This document shows, one piece after another, positions 34,500-43,455 of a DNA stretch of 49,952 nt. The notes beneath the pieces are model-generated. The model was not told where the DNA came from. It saw only the letters and a list, made by a program, of their open reading frames with translations, and ran no database searches. Made by a program: the position numbers and the translations under genes. Positions within the stretch are counted from its first letter, which is position 1. Every line of letters begins with the position of its first letter. Source of the DNA: Sphingopyxis sp. (lineage in GTDB: Bacteria; Pseudomonadota; Alphaproteobacteria; Sphingomonadales; Sphingomonadaceae); contig NVXM01000010.1 in NCBI GenBank assembly GCA_002733865.1, positions 1 to 49,952 on the forward strand, written 5' to 3'.

Positions 34500-35324
34500 T
34501 CATGCCGATTTGCGCGACTTCCCTTTTTTCGGGCTTTTCTTTCCTTCCACAGACTCTTTCAGCGCTGCCATCAGGTCGATTACATTGCCACCCGGCTCTG
34601 CGCTGTCATCGACGTCTTCCAATATCTTCTTTCCGCCGGCTTTGCGTTTTTGGGCGATCAGGTCCCTGAGTGCGTCGATATAGCGGTCGCTATATTCCTC
34701 GGGATCGAAAGGCGCGGCCTTGTCATCGATCAGCTTTTCGGCGAGTGCCATCAATTCCTTGTCCGGCTTCAAATCGTCGATATCCTCGAAATAGCCGTGT
34801 GCCTGTTTTACCTCGTCCGCATAGCGCAGCGTTTCCAGCACCATTCCATTGCCGCAGGGCTTCAGGCTGACGACATGTTCCTGTCCGCGCACCGCCAGCT
34901 GGCCGACGCCCACCTTTTTCGTTTTTCTGAGCGCCTCCCGGAGCACGATATAGGCTTCCTCGGCAAGATCATCCGCCGGAACGACGTAATAGGGTTTTTC
35001 GTAATAGAGGACATCGATGTCGGTTGCGTCAACGAACTGGGTCAAGAGCAGCGTCTTCTTGCTCTCCAGCTTTACCGCGTCAATTTCATCCTGGTCGATG
35101 AGAACGTAACTGTCCTTCTCATATTCAAACCCCTTGATGATATCATCACGGTCGACCGGCCCGATGCCTGGCACGACCTTTTCATATTTGATGCGCTTTC
35201 CCGAAGGCTCGTGAATCTGGCGAAAGGATATCTGCGCGCCGCGGGTGGTGGCCGGATATATTTCGACGGGGATGGATACTAGCGCAATCCGGATCTGCCC
35301 CTTCCAGTAAGCTCGCGCTGCCAT
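34500..35324 (-). CDS. ku: Ku end-binding protein for non-homologous end joining
   Basis: 274 aa homodimeric ring protein that binds broken DNA ends and recruits LigD. It begins MAARAYWKGQIRIALVSIPV as bacterial Ku proteins do, followed by the Ku core with ISFRQIHEPSGKRIKY, YYVVPADDLAEEAY and a lysine-rich tail (GKKSPKKGKSRKSA) that aids DNA binding. ATG 35324 fits the family start; the frame opens further to 35369. Its end is three bases from the ligD start, so the pair is an operon with ku first. Confidence 0.95.
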   Translation of the reverse strand: MAARAYWKGQIRIALVSIPVEIYPATTRGAQISFRQIHEPSGKRIKYEKVVPGIGPVDRDDIIKGFEYEKDSYVLIDQDEIDAVKLESKKTLLLTQFVDATDIDVLYYEKPYYVVPADDLAEEAYIVLREALRKTKKVGVGQLAVRGQEHVVSLKPCGNGMVLETLRYADEVKQAHGYFEDIDDLKPDKELMALAEKLIDDKAAPFDPEEYSDRYIDALRDLIAQKRKAGGKKILEDVDDSAEPGGNVIDLMAALKESVEGKKSPKKGKSRKSA

Positions 35325-35571
35325 TACATGCGATCCCCGATGAAGAGCTTCATTGCTCGGGAGCGGCAATCGCTGGCCGACGGCTCGATAACCGGACAGA
35401 AAAACGGGTTTGAAATATTGCGGCCGCTCTCACGGACCAAGCCGACCAAAATGATGGCGGAAAAAAATGCTGCGTAGCCGGTCAAGAGCCTGTTCCATTC
35501 GTAACTTTATCCTTCAACGCGATCGCTACGAATTGGTTGCAAGGCGGATCTCCCCGGATAGGGCGGACGTC

Positions 35572-35868
35572 CTAGATTCGACCGCGGCCGGTGGCTTGCG
35601 TCTTCTCGTCCAAAATCTCCAGCGCGCGGGCGACCATGCTCTCGAGATCGGCAAGACTGGCTTCCTTGCCGGCGCTGATCGGATCCGAATTGCTCATGCC
35701 CTCGGCTTCGGCATAGAGCCTGCTGTCAAGATCCATTTTCCAGTCCTTTAGAAGCTTTCGCTTTTCGCCATCGTCGAGCTGATCATCTCTTACGATGTCG
35801 ACCGGGCGGTCATAGTCGAGATATCTCGATCCATGTTCTTCGTTTGGTGAATCTGGTGATTTGTCCAT
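35572..35868 (-). CDS. Small conserved acidic protein of unknown function
   Basis: 98 aa, soluble and charged. It has a recognisable middle part, RPVDIVRDDQLDDGEKRKLLKDWKMD (key residues D, L, E K and W-x-x-D), resembling small proteins found widely in alphaproteobacteria with no known role. The remainder is helical with SLADLESMVARALEIL near the end. ATG 35868 follows AAGGA; the frame extends upstream to 35961 without support. It lies upstream of ku on the same strand, about 250 bases away, near the stress/repair genes. Confidence 0.65.
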   Translation of the reverse strand: MDKSPDSPNEEHGSRYLDYDRPVDIVRDDQLDDGEKRKLLKDWKMDLDSRLYAEAEGMSNSDPISAGKEASLADLESMVARALEILDEKTQATGRGRI

Positions 35869-36000
35869 TATCGCATTTTCCTTCTGATCGGAATCTCTTA
35901 ACCCCCGAGAGGATGGCGAGTTCCTTCGGTGACAAGATTCATCATGCTCGGAGCAACCCAATGGCGCAGCTCGCGTTTGAATCCGCGAAGGACATCAATC

Positions 36001-36675
36001 ATGCGCGCCGAGAAAATAGACGGGAAAATGGAAGGGGCAGTGGCCCAGGCAAGCCGAAGGGCGATAGAAATGCTGAGCCGTTTCGGCGAGACCGCAGCCC
36101 TGACCGCGGAGTTTCGGCTGTGGTGGCCAAACAACCAGATCGGAGTGATGACCGGGTGGCTCAATGAAAAGGGCATCTTGCTTGACGAACCAGTTGAACG
36201 AACCGACATCTATTGTCGGACCGAAAACCCGGAGCTCAATATAAAGCGGCGCGGCGGCGAGCGGCTGGAGATAAAGTCCTATGCCGGGGAACTTCCGCTT
36301 GCCGATTGCATTGCTGGCGAGGATCATGCGGAATTTTGGATAAAACATGCGCCGGAGGGTCGCGACTTCTCGACGAACGGGCGGATCGCGATCAGGAAAA
36401 AGCGCTGGCTCAGCCGCCTGCACGCCGCTGGTGATTGCGGCGACCGGGCAAGGTCTTCTGGGTGTCAGGTTGAGCTGAGCGAAGTGCAGCCGCAAGGCAG
36501 TGCGCAAGTCTGGACCAGTTTCTGTCTGGAGACGTCCAGCGAGCCCGAGGCGGTGCCGGACTCTTTGCATGCGGCACTGCAAAAGCTCGGCCAGCCTCCG
36601 TGCGCGAACGAAAGGCCGCTCATTGCCAGCTATGCGCAATGGCTATTGCAGGAAGACTATTTTGACATTGAGTAG
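36001..36675 (+). CDS. Hypothetical protein, possibly CYTH-like
   Basis: 224 aa, soluble, with no signal peptide. The region TDIYCRTENPELNIKRRGGERLEIKSY has the alternating charged beta-strand pattern (E/K-x-K) seen in CYTH/triphosphate-tunnel proteins, but I cannot assign it firmly. ATG 36001 follows AAGGA at a proper distance; the frame opens at 35929, overlapping the promoter area of the divergent small gene. It is convergent with the nucleotidyltransferase gene. Confidence 0.65.
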   Translation: MRAEKIDGKMEGAVAQASRRAIEMLSRFGETAALTAEFRLWWPNNQIGVMTGWLNEKGILLDEPVERTDIYCRTENPELNIKRRGGERLEIKSYAGELPLADCIAGEDHAEFWIKHAPEGRDFSTNGRIAIRKKRWLSRLHAAGDCGDRARSSGCQVELSEVQPQGSAQVWTSFCLETSSEPEAVPDSLHAALQKLGQPPCANERPLIASYAQWLLQEDYFDIE

Positions 36676-36761
36676 GACACAGGGCGAATGGCTTGCACGA
36701 CTGGAGAAGCGACGCCGAAAGGGGCAGCATCAACCTTCTGATGCACCCTTTCGCGTCGACC

Positions 36762-37604
36762 TCAACCCTCCCGTTGCTCCAATATGCCCGTCACCAGTTC
36801 CAGATCGCTTTGTTTGTCCACGTCGATCGCGGCTTCCGCGAAAGGCAATATAATCGGCTCCGCGCGCAGCAACAGCCGCTGACCTGCGGTTCCCATGGCA
36901 TTTTTGAAGCTGATCGTCCGGGTGATCGCTCTCAGCAGCAACCAGGGGCCGAAAGGGAAAAGGAGCTTCCAGCCCTTTTTGCGATCCTGTTCGACCGTCG
37001 CCCATAGAACCAGAGCCGGTTTCGCTGCGGCATTGTGCAAGGCGAACAGATTGGCGCCGCTATACGCGCCGCCTCTGAATTTCAGCCAGGTGCGCTTGGC
37101 GTCCGGGTAGGCTGCCAGCATCGTTTTGCGTTCAACCACCCCCACGGCCACATCCTGTCCTGTGTAGCCCAGAAAGAAACCGTCGAGAATGGCAGTGGTC
37201 AGCAGAGCATTGTCTGCCGTCGTAACCAATACCGGCCATGGTGCGACAGCGGTGCCAGCAACTGCGTTAATGCTGGCGGCAATGCCATCATTGGACATAA
37301 TGAAGCTGATTTTGTCGCTCTCCAGCAGATCGGCCGCAAAACCTGTTTTCAGCGTTTCAGGAGACTGGGTCATGATCACGATCTTGCCGATATCCGCAGA
37401 TGCCATGAGCGCGCGCGTGACTCGCTCCAGCATCGACTGGCCGGCGATCTGGATCAGCGCCTTGTGGGCGACGTCGCAATGCACAGCCATCGGATCGCCT
37501 TCAGGGCGCTGGCCCGCCAGAATGATCGCCGTCCACAGCGGCTTGGCATCCGTCATCGCGCCGCCGACCGGCAGAGCAGGATCATTTGCTGGGAGCACAG
37601 ACAT
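36762..37604 (-). CDS. MobA-like NTP transferase domain protein
   Basis: 280 aa with an N-terminal nucleotidyltransferase fold. The nucleotide loop is IILAGQRPEGDP, followed by KALIQIAGQSMLERV and TTADNAL in the position where metal-binding Asp is found. Such proteins activate sugars or cofactors with NTPs; the closest named relatives are MobA/GlmU-type, but the substrate is unknown. Start ATG 37604 has a weak TTGGAA site; ATG 37556 (MTDAKPLW) is an alternative. The divergent glycerophosphotransferase-like gene suggests a shared surface-polymer or lipid pathway. Confidence 0.75.
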   Translation of the reverse strand: MSVLPANDPALPVGGAMTDAKPLWTAIILAGQRPEGDPMAVHCDVAHKALIQIAGQSMLERVTRALMASADIGKIVIMTQSPETLKTGFAADLLESDKISFIMSNDGIAASINAVAGTAVAPWPVLVTTADNALLTTAILDGFFLGYTGQDVAVGVVERKTMLAAYPDAKRTWLKFRGGAYSGANLFALHNAAAKPALVLWATVEQDRKKGWKLLFPFGPWLLLRAITRTISFKNAMGTAGQRLLLRAEPIILPFAEAAIDVDKQSDLELVTGILEQREG

Positions 37605-37620
37605 CCGTATTATTTCCAAT

Positions 37621-37655
37621 GGCGACCTGCGCACAAAATATGTGCGCAGGTCGCC
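37621..37655. promoter_or_regulatory. 35-bp perfect palindrome in a divergent intergenic region
   Basis: GGCGACCTGCGCACA and TGTGCGCAGGTCGCC form a perfect 15-bp stem around AAATA. It is 17 bases upstream of the start of the NTP-transferase gene and about 190 bases before the glycosyltransferase-like gene. There is no T-run on either side, so it is more likely an operator or a 5' leader structure than an intrinsic terminator. Confidence 0.7.
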
Positions 37656-37848
37656 TTAGCCGCAGCGGGCGCTTTTGCAAAGCAGACCGCGACAATATGC
37701 GACGACATGGCGTCGGAACCGGGTCTCGGCAGCGGTCCACGGATCGCGAGCGCATGGACTTCCGTGCGGAATATAGGCAGGAGCAGCGAGAGCGGACTGG
37801 TTCCGCCTATGGCCAAAACAGACAGGGGCAAACGCCGATGAAACATAC

Positions 37849-39054
37849 ATGATGCCCGATCCATCGGCCCGGCCACAGCGCATCGGCTTTTTGTTCAATC
37901 ATGATGAACTGCATCAGGTGGCCCATATCGCACCGATCATTTCCGCGCTGCAACGGCTGGCACCAACCGCGTCGGTAGAAGTCATATCGTCCAGTGACCG
38001 GCAACAGGAGGCGGTTCAGCAGTTTCTGGATGCAGCCTGTCCACCGCCGGTTTTCCGGTCGATCCGGTCGCGCGCCAGTGCCCGGCTGGTCGAAAGGCTG
38101 CTGGGCAATATTGTGCCGCTCGGCCGCCTGAGCAGCCTGAAGCGCAATACCGCGTTGTTCCGGAAATTTGATGCGCTGGTGGTACCGGAAACGACAACGA
38201 CCTTTCTCAAGAAAAATGGCCAAAACAGCAGGCCAAAGCTGATCTTCTTCCCCCACGGCGCCGGCGACCGCTCGATCGGATTTTCAAAAGAAATAAGCCT
38301 GTTCGACTATGTTTTGCTACCCGGCGCAAAAACCCGCGACCGGATGCTGGCGGCTGGTGTCATTCGCCCCGACAACCACCGGATTGTCGGATATCCAAAA
38401 TTTGAAGCTTTTGCCGGTCGCCCGCCCATAAAGCTGTTCAACAATGACAAGCCGACCGTGCTGTACAATCCGCATTTCGATCCGTTGCTCTCGTCCTGGT
38501 TCCGTTTTGGTGAACAGATTCTCGACTATTTCGCTAACCAGCGGGACTATAATCTGATCTTCGCGCCGCATGTGATGCTGTTTCAGCGCAGGCTGCTGGC
38601 CTCGGTCGAGCATCGGTTGCTCCGGTTTCGGGAGCGGATCGATCCGCGCTACGCCGATTTTGATCATATCCATATCGACACCGGCAGCGCGCGTAGCGTC
38701 GACATGACCTACACCCGGGGCGCCGATATCTATCTGGGTGATGTCAGCAGCCAGATTTACGAGTTTATTCAGACCCCCCGGCCTGCGATTTTCATCAATT
38801 CCCATGAGGCAAAATGGCGGGACAATCCCAATTACGAGCATTGGACTTTTGGGCCGGTGATCGAGGATATCGGCCGTCTCGGGCCAACGCTCGCTGAAGT
38901 CACGCCGTTACCCGATCGATATCGACAGGTGCAGGCCCGTGCCCTGGCTTATTCGTTCGATATGGAAAGCCCCGACCTGCCATCGGAGCGAGCGGCCCGA
39001 GCGATTGCTGAATTTCTCCATCTTCCGCAGCGGGACGATGTGCCTCTCAAATAG
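37849..39054 (+). CDS. CDP-glycerol glycerophosphotransferase-like / GT-B glycosyltransferase-like protein
   Basis: 401 aa without signal peptide. It has a two-domain GT-B layout: an N-terminal part with IFFPHGAGDR (the PHG often seen in glycerophosphotransferases) and a C-terminal part with VLYNPHFDP, FAPHVMLF, YLGDVSSQIYEF and PRPAIFIN. The DVSSxxYEF block is the signature of the CDP-glycerol glycerophosphotransferase superfamily. It probably adds a phospho-polyol or sugar to a cell-surface acceptor. Start ATG 37849 or 37852, without a strong ribosome site. Its stop overlaps the stop of the convergent TIGR03032 gene by 8 bases. Confidence 0.78.
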   Translation: MMPDPSARPQRIGFLFNHDELHQVAHIAPIISALQRLAPTASVEVISSSDRQQEAVQQFLDAACPPPVFRSIRSRASARLVERLLGNIVPLGRLSSLKRNTALFRKFDALVVPETTTTFLKKNGQNSRPKLIFFPHGAGDRSIGFSKEISLFDYVLLPGAKTRDRMLAAGVIRPDNHRIVGYPKFEAFAGRPPIKLFNNDKPTVLYNPHFDPLLSSWFRFGEQILDYFANQRDYNLIFAPHVMLFQRRLLASVEHRLLRFRERIDPRYADFDHIHIDTGSARSVDMTYTRGADIYLGDVSSQIYEFIQTPRPAIFINSHEAKWRDNPNYEHWTFGPVIEDIGRLGPTLAEVTPLPDRYRQVQARALAYSFDMESPDLPSERAARAIAEFLHLPQRDDVPLK

Positions 39055-40180
39055 CAGACGGCTCGATTGTCAGAAAGTCCCTGATCTCGACGGAATTTGG
39101 CCCGAGAGTGATCGGATTTTCCACCCCCGGCAGCACGCAAATATCGAACAATTCGGTAATCGCGCCCTCGAACCGCAGCCAATGTACGACCGCACCGTCG
39201 CCCTGTGAGACAATCTGAACGCCGCACCTGGCGTCGCTATCGCTATCTTTCAGTCGATCATCGAGGGCCAGACCCTCGAAATGGCCATGGCGAGGCTTGG
39301 ACAAGGTGACGAAGGCATGGCCGTTGTGAAAGGCCAGGCCGCGCAAAAATCCCGGGAAAAAGGCCAGCGGCACAAAGCTTTTATGATCGGGATCCAGCCA
39401 ACCGAGTTCGCCGGTTCCCGAGTTCAGCAGCCACAGCCGATCGTCATGGAAACGCGGGCTGTGCGGCATCGACAGGCCCTCGGCCAAGACCGCATTGCTC
39501 TCGACATCAATGATCAGTCCGCCAGCATCGCGGTCATCCCGCCAGCCCTTGTCGACATTGGACCGGGAGACGGCGCTGACATATTTCGGCTTGCCGCCAA
39601 CCATTGCCAGCCCGTTCAGATGGCAGCGATCTTCGGCCACGATCTCGCTGATAAATTCCGGCTTCCAGATAGGCTTGAAACTGTGGGTCAGACTGGGTTC
39701 GCAAAGACAATTATAGCGGGTGTTGACGAACACGATCTTGCCGTTGTCCTGAATGCCGATTTCGTGAATGTCGACATTGCCCGTGGTCTGCAGGTTGCGC
39801 GGGACATAGACCTTGTCGTGCACCTGATTGGCCGTCTGACCGGGGCCGAGTACGTTTTCCATCCGCACGATCTGGGTTAGCGTGCCAAGATAGATGCGGT
39901 TGGCATCGCCGGTCAGCCCCATCGCTTGCGGATAGACCGCTTCGTGCAGCGCGAGCTTTTTGTCCGGTCCGCGTCCGATCAGATACAGGCGGCCGGTCTG
40001 ATAGGAGGTAAATCCGATTGCGATATCATTGGCCGCCAGAAACTCCGCCAGGCCCGGCGAAAAACTGATGTCTATGCTGCCGGGTTCCAGAGTCTCTTTA
40101 GGCTCCGCAGCGGTCGGGACATTTCTGTTTTCAGGAGCGACCGTTTTTGGGCCATCGGTCCTGGCACTGTCTTTGCTCAC
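39047..40180 (-). CDS. TIGR03032 family protein
   Basis: 377 aa, a predicted beta-propeller-like protein without signal peptide. Family landmarks are FTSYQTGRLYLIG, HEAVYPQAMGL, VDIHEIGIQ, VNTRYNCLCEP, HLNGLAMVGGKPKYVSAV, SMPHSPRFH and LWLLNSGTGELGWLD. TIGR03032 members have no established function and are often found near glycan- or sulfate-ester genes. GTG 40180 is chosen because GGGAG stands seven bases upstream; the frame opens at TTG 40201. It overlaps the preceding convergent gene at the 3' end. Confidence 0.88.
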   Translation of the reverse strand: MSKDSARTDGPKTVAPENRNVPTAAEPKETLEPGSIDISFSPGLAEFLAANDIAIGFTSYQTGRLYLIGRGPDKKLALHEAVYPQAMGLTGDANRIYLGTLTQIVRMENVLGPGQTANQVHDKVYVPRNLQTTGNVDIHEIGIQDNGKIVFVNTRYNCLCEPSLTHSFKPIWKPEFISEIVAEDRCHLNGLAMVGGKPKYVSAVSRSNVDKGWRDDRDAGGLIIDVESNAVLAEGLSMPHSPRFHDDRLWLLNSGTGELGWLDPDHKSFVPLAFFPGFLRGLAFHNGHAFVTLSKPRHGHFEGLALDDRLKDSDSDARCGVQIVSQGDGAVVHWLRFEGAITELFDICVLPGVENPITLGPNSVEIRDFLTIEPSAI

Positions 40181-40287
40181 AATATCGCTCCCGCACGGCA
40201 ATCGGCCTGATCGCCGATCTTTCCATAAAAGCGGGTGGGAGCAAAGGCTTAAATGCCGGCGTCGTCGGGCGTGCGACGCGCAGCCCC

Positions 40288-40470
40288 TCAGAAATCGATT
40301 GCGATGCCCTTATGCACCCAATCGCCATAGCGCGTGGGCCCCTTTTCCTCGACAATCTCGTCTGCCTTGTCCAGCGGATCGGGCTCCGGCACCGGCTTGC
40401 TTTTGGAAAGATGCGCGGGTGGCTTCACATGCGCTGGGCGCTCACCGGGTTTTCTATCGCTTTCGGTCAT
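40288..40470 (-). CDS. DUF1674 protein (SdhAF4-like succinate dehydrogenase assembly factor)
   Basis: 60 aa. The C-terminal [17 protein letters not shown] is the DUF1674 signature shared with mitochondrial succinate dehydrogenase assembly factor 4. That factor binds the flavinylated SdhA subunit and protects it before assembly. The N-terminal half is Pro/Lys-rich and disordered. It lies beside htpX (divergent), a neighbourhood common in sphingomonads. Small but confidently a gene. Confidence 0.9.
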   Translation of the reverse strand: MTESDRKPGERPAHVKPPAHLSKSKPVPEPDPLDKADEIVEEKGPTRYGDWVHKGIAIDF

Positions 40471-40555
40471 ATTTTCGCCTGTCCGCCAAATTGAATCGCT
40501 CCGCCTCAGACCCTATATTGAACCTGTAACAGACATATTCAAGCGAGTAGAGACG

Positions 40556-41464
40556 ATGAACTTCATGAAGACAACCATGCTGCTGGCGGCGCTGACCGCG
40601 CTGTTCATGGTGCTGGGCTATTCGCTGGGCGGCAGCGGCGGGGCGATCCTCGCCTTGGTCGTCGCGGCGGGCATGAACCTGTTCACTTACTGGAACGCCG
40701 ACAAGATTGTGCTGAAAATGCACAATGCGGTCGAGGTCGATGCTGCCAGCCATCCCGAATATTACAATATGGTCCAGAATCTGGCTAAGCGCGCACAGTT
40801 GCCGATGCCGAAAGTCTATATTGTCGACCAGGCCCAGCCCAATGCCTTTGCGACCGGTCGTGACCCCGAACATTCGGCGGTGGCCGCAACCACGGGCCTG
40901 CTGAAGATGCTCAGCCATGACGAGATTGAAGGCGTGATGGCGCATGAGCTCGGCCACGTCAAAAACCGCGACACGCTGATCATGACGATGGTCGCGACGA
41001 TAGCCGGTGCGGTGTCGATGCTGGCGAATTTCGGCCTGTTCTTCCGCGACCGCAGTGCCGGCATAGCAGGCTTGATGGCGGTGCTGATCGCGCCCTTTGC
41101 GGCGATGATCGTGCAGATGGCGATCAGCCGCACCCGCGAATTTGGCGCCGACGCCGCAGCCGCCCAGATCAGCGGAAAGCCTCTGTCGCTGGCGTCTGCA
41201 CTGGCGAAAATATCCGGCGTTGCTGCCCGGACACCGAACCCCGTCGCCCAGCGCAACCCCGCTGCATCCCAGCTCTATATCGTGCCCGGCGGCGTAAGGC
41301 AGATGTTCTCGACCCATCCGGCGACGGAAGACCGGATTGCGGCGCTGCAGGCGATGGCGCAAAGCGGTGGCTCTGGTGGCTCTGGTGGCTCGTCGCCGCC
41401 ACCCGACGACCTTGCTGGCATGGCCCGGCCGCGCAAGCCGAGCGCGCTTAATCCGACGCGGTAG
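40556..41464 (+). CDS. htpX: Membrane zinc metalloprotease HtpX
   Basis: 302 aa. Two N-terminal membrane helices (about 5-22 and 26-44), zinc site HELGH with the third ligand Glu in [10 protein letters not shown], and two further hydrophobic segments between them place it in peptidase family M48B. HtpX degrades misfolded membrane proteins together with FtsH. The C-terminal tail has three GGS units followed by SPPPDD and is likely disordered. ATG 40556 is chosen for the family start MNFMKT; the open frame before it runs antisense to the DUF1674 gene. Confidence 0.95.
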   Translation: MNFMKTTMLLAALTALFMVLGYSLGGSGGAILALVVAAGMNLFTYWNADKIVLKMHNAVEVDAASHPEYYNMVQNLAKRAQLPMPKVYIVDQAQPNAFATGRDPEHSAVAATTGLLKMLSHDEIEGVMAHELGHVKNRDTLIMTMVATIAGAVSMLANFGLFFRDRSAGIAGLMAVLIAPFAAMIVQMAISRTREFGADAAAAQISGKPLSLASALAKISGVAARTPNPVAQRNPAASQLYIVPGGVRQMFSTHPATEDRIAALQAMAQSGGSGGSGGSSPPPDDLAGMARPRKPSALNPTR

Positions 41465-41564
41465 CAGGGAGAACGGTTGGAGTTTGGCTATTTCGGTTTT
41501 ACAATCGCTCGGCCCGAAAGGGCTGACGCGCGCTGAAATCGTCTTCAGACGCGACGCTCGTTTT

Positions 41565-42452
41565 TTACGGACAGGCGGCCTCTACCGCTTTCTTCGCAAT
41601 CCGCACCTGCGCCGGCGTGCTGGCGAGCACTTCGCCGTCGATTGAAATCTTGAGCTTTGGTTTCGTTGCCAGGTGAAAGGATGTGCCGGTAAATTCCCGC
41701 GTATTTGCATCTCTGTCCCGCAGCTTGAACGCCTTGGCATACCAGTCCCAGCCGAGCTTTAATTTGCTCTTCCCGACCACTGCCTGGATAACGATTTCCC
41801 CGCTGTCTATCTCCGCATTGTCAGACAATTCCAGACCGCCATGATAGGGCCCGTTCAATATCCTCACCTCGGTCGACCACAAGCTGTGCTCGGTTGCGCC
41901 ATCGTTGAGGATCAGTCGGAAGGGCTGGAAATGGAAGAGGCATTTCATCGCCCAGAGCAGATAGCCGAAACGACCCAGATAGCGTTTCAACTTGTCGGGG
42001 ACCGTTTCGCCAATGATCGGCGAAACGCCCAGCGAGGCTGCGTTTACAAAATAATCCTCATCGATCATTCCCAGATCAATTGGCTTGCGACGCCCATTTG
42101 CGATGACGTCGATTGCACCTTCGAGATCCAGCGGCACGCCGAGCGTTCGTGCTGAACTGTTGGCGGTACCAAGCGGCAGAATGGCGAAGACACAATCTTT
42201 GCCGACAAATTCGTCAACCACGCCGGAAAGCGAACCATCACCACCGCCAACGATGACCATCGGGGCACCGGTCTGGATAGCTTGGCGAACGGTCGCGCGG
42301 ATCTCTTCGGGATTCTCGACATCGATAGCGTCCAGGAGATTGATACCCGCCTCAACGAGTTTCGCTTTCGCTTCCTTGAACTGTTCTTCTCCCTTGCGGG
42401 ATGCAGCGTTGACGACAAGAATAGCATCGCGGGGGAGAATATCGTTTTTCAT
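41565..42452 (-). CDS. Diacylglycerol/sphingosine kinase-like lipid kinase (YegS/DagK family)
   Basis: 295 aa. The nucleotide-binding GGGDGS is in MVIVGGGDGSLSGVVDE, followed by ILPLGTANSSARTLG and, in the C-terminal beta domain, VNAASLGVSP and a KISIDGEVL near the end. Such enzymes phosphorylate diacylglycerol or related lipids at the membrane. Start ATG 42452 is taken; an upstream ATG at 42506 would overlap the promoter area of the divergent phosphoesterase. Sphingomonads make sphingolipids, so a sphingoid substrate is possible, but that is inference. Confidence 0.88.
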   Translation of the reverse strand: MKNDILPRDAILVVNAASRKGEEQFKEAKAKLVEAGINLLDAIDVENPEEIRATVRQAIQTGAPMVIVGGGDGSLSGVVDEFVGKDCVFAILPLGTANSSARTLGVPLDLEGAIDVIANGRRKPIDLGMIDEDYFVNAASLGVSPIIGETVPDKLKRYLGRFGYLLWAMKCLFHFQPFRLILNDGATEHSLWSTEVRILNGPYHGGLELSDNAEIDSGEIVIQAVVGKSKLKLGWDWYAKAFKLRDRDANTREFTGTSFHLATKPKLKISIDGEVLASTPAQVRIAKKAVEAACP

Positions 42453-42523
42453 GGTTACACAACGCCGCCGGGGATAATTGGATGCACAATGAAACTTCTT
42501 TAGCATTCGACCGTTGACCCTTC

Positions 42524-43405
42524 ATGGCCCGGATCGCGCATCTATCTGATATTCATTTTGGCGCCAATGATCCTGACATCGTCGCAGCAACTATTGCGTG
42601 GCTGAAGGAAAAGCAGCCGGATCTGGTCATCATCAGCGGCGACCTGACCCAGCGTGCGCGCGAGCAGCAATTTCGGGATGCCGCCGCATATCTGCAGGCG
42701 CTTCGACAAAATGGTCACCGACTGCTGGTCGTTCCCGGCAATCATGATGTTCCCCTTTATGATATATTGCGGCGATTCATTTCGCCGCTTGGCCGTTACA
42801 AACGTCATATTTCAGACGAACTTTGCCCCTGGGCGGAGACGGACGAAGCCGCCATTTTGGGCATCAATACCGCCCGCTCGCTGACAATCAAGGATGGCCG
42901 GATCAATGAGGAGCAGATGCAGCTCATCCGTCAGCGGTTCAGAGGCGTTGCGGCCAACAAAAGCCGAATTCTGGTGACTCATCATCCGCTATTTGAATTG
43001 CCGATCGGCCACGGGAACGAGCTCAGCGAGGCTGTGGGCCGGCATGAAGATGCTCTGAAGGCGATAGCCGACGCCGGCATTCATTTAACGCTGGCGGGTC
43101 ATTTCCACCGCACTTATGCGGAGGCAGCCAGCAAAATGGTGAAGGATGCGGGCCCGATTCTGGTCATTCAGGCGGGCACGGCCACATCTACCCGCCTGCG
43201 CAATCAGGAGCCGCAAAGCTTCAACTGGCTGCATGTCGAGCAAGGCGACCGGATGGAATTGCAGGTGATCGTCTGGAATGGCAAAGACTTTCAGCGGGCG
43301 AGCCACGTCGGCTTTGCTCTCGAGCAGGGGCAATGGCAATCGGAAGATCTGGCAACGCAGCCCGTGGCGAAAGACAATATGCGCTCGGCCCAAATACAAA
43401 GCTGA
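42524..43405 (+). CDS. Calcineurin-like metallophosphoesterase
   Basis: 293 aa. All five family motifs are visible: LSDIHFG (D-x-H), ISGDLTQRA (GD), VPGNHDVP (GNHD), VTHHPLF (H) and LAGHFHRTY (GHxH), which bind two metals. It most resembles the CpdA/3',5'-cAMP phosphodiesterase and phospholipid-related branch. Location is cytoplasmic. It is divergent from the lipid kinase with about 70 bases between starts, and the pair may act on related lipid phosphates, which is not shown by sequence. Confidence 0.9.
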   Translation: MARIAHLSDIHFGANDPDIVAATIAWLKEKQPDLVIISGDLTQRAREQQFRDAAAYLQALRQNGHRLLVVPGNHDVPLYDILRRFISPLGRYKRHISDELCPWAETDEAAILGINTARSLTIKDGRINEEQMQLIRQRFRGVAANKSRILVTHHPLFELPIGHGNELSEAVGRHEDALKAIADAGIHLTLAGHFHRTYAEAASKMVKDAGPILVIQAGTATSTRLRNQEPQSFNWLHVEQGDRMELQVIVWNGKDFQRASHVGFALEQGQWQSEDLATQPVAKDNMRSAQIQS

Positions 43406-43455
43406 TGGTCGCCCCTCGTTGGCCGAGCACTGTTCGGATCGGCTCTGAAATTCGC

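Noticed and set aside
37586..37852. Overlapping frames on both strands across the 35-bp palindrome
   Set aside because: They have no ribosome site, cover the promoter region of two divergent genes and have no family resemblance.
41363..41394. Short GGTGGCTCT direct repeats
   Set aside because: They code for the Gly-Ser tail of HtpX and need no other explanation.
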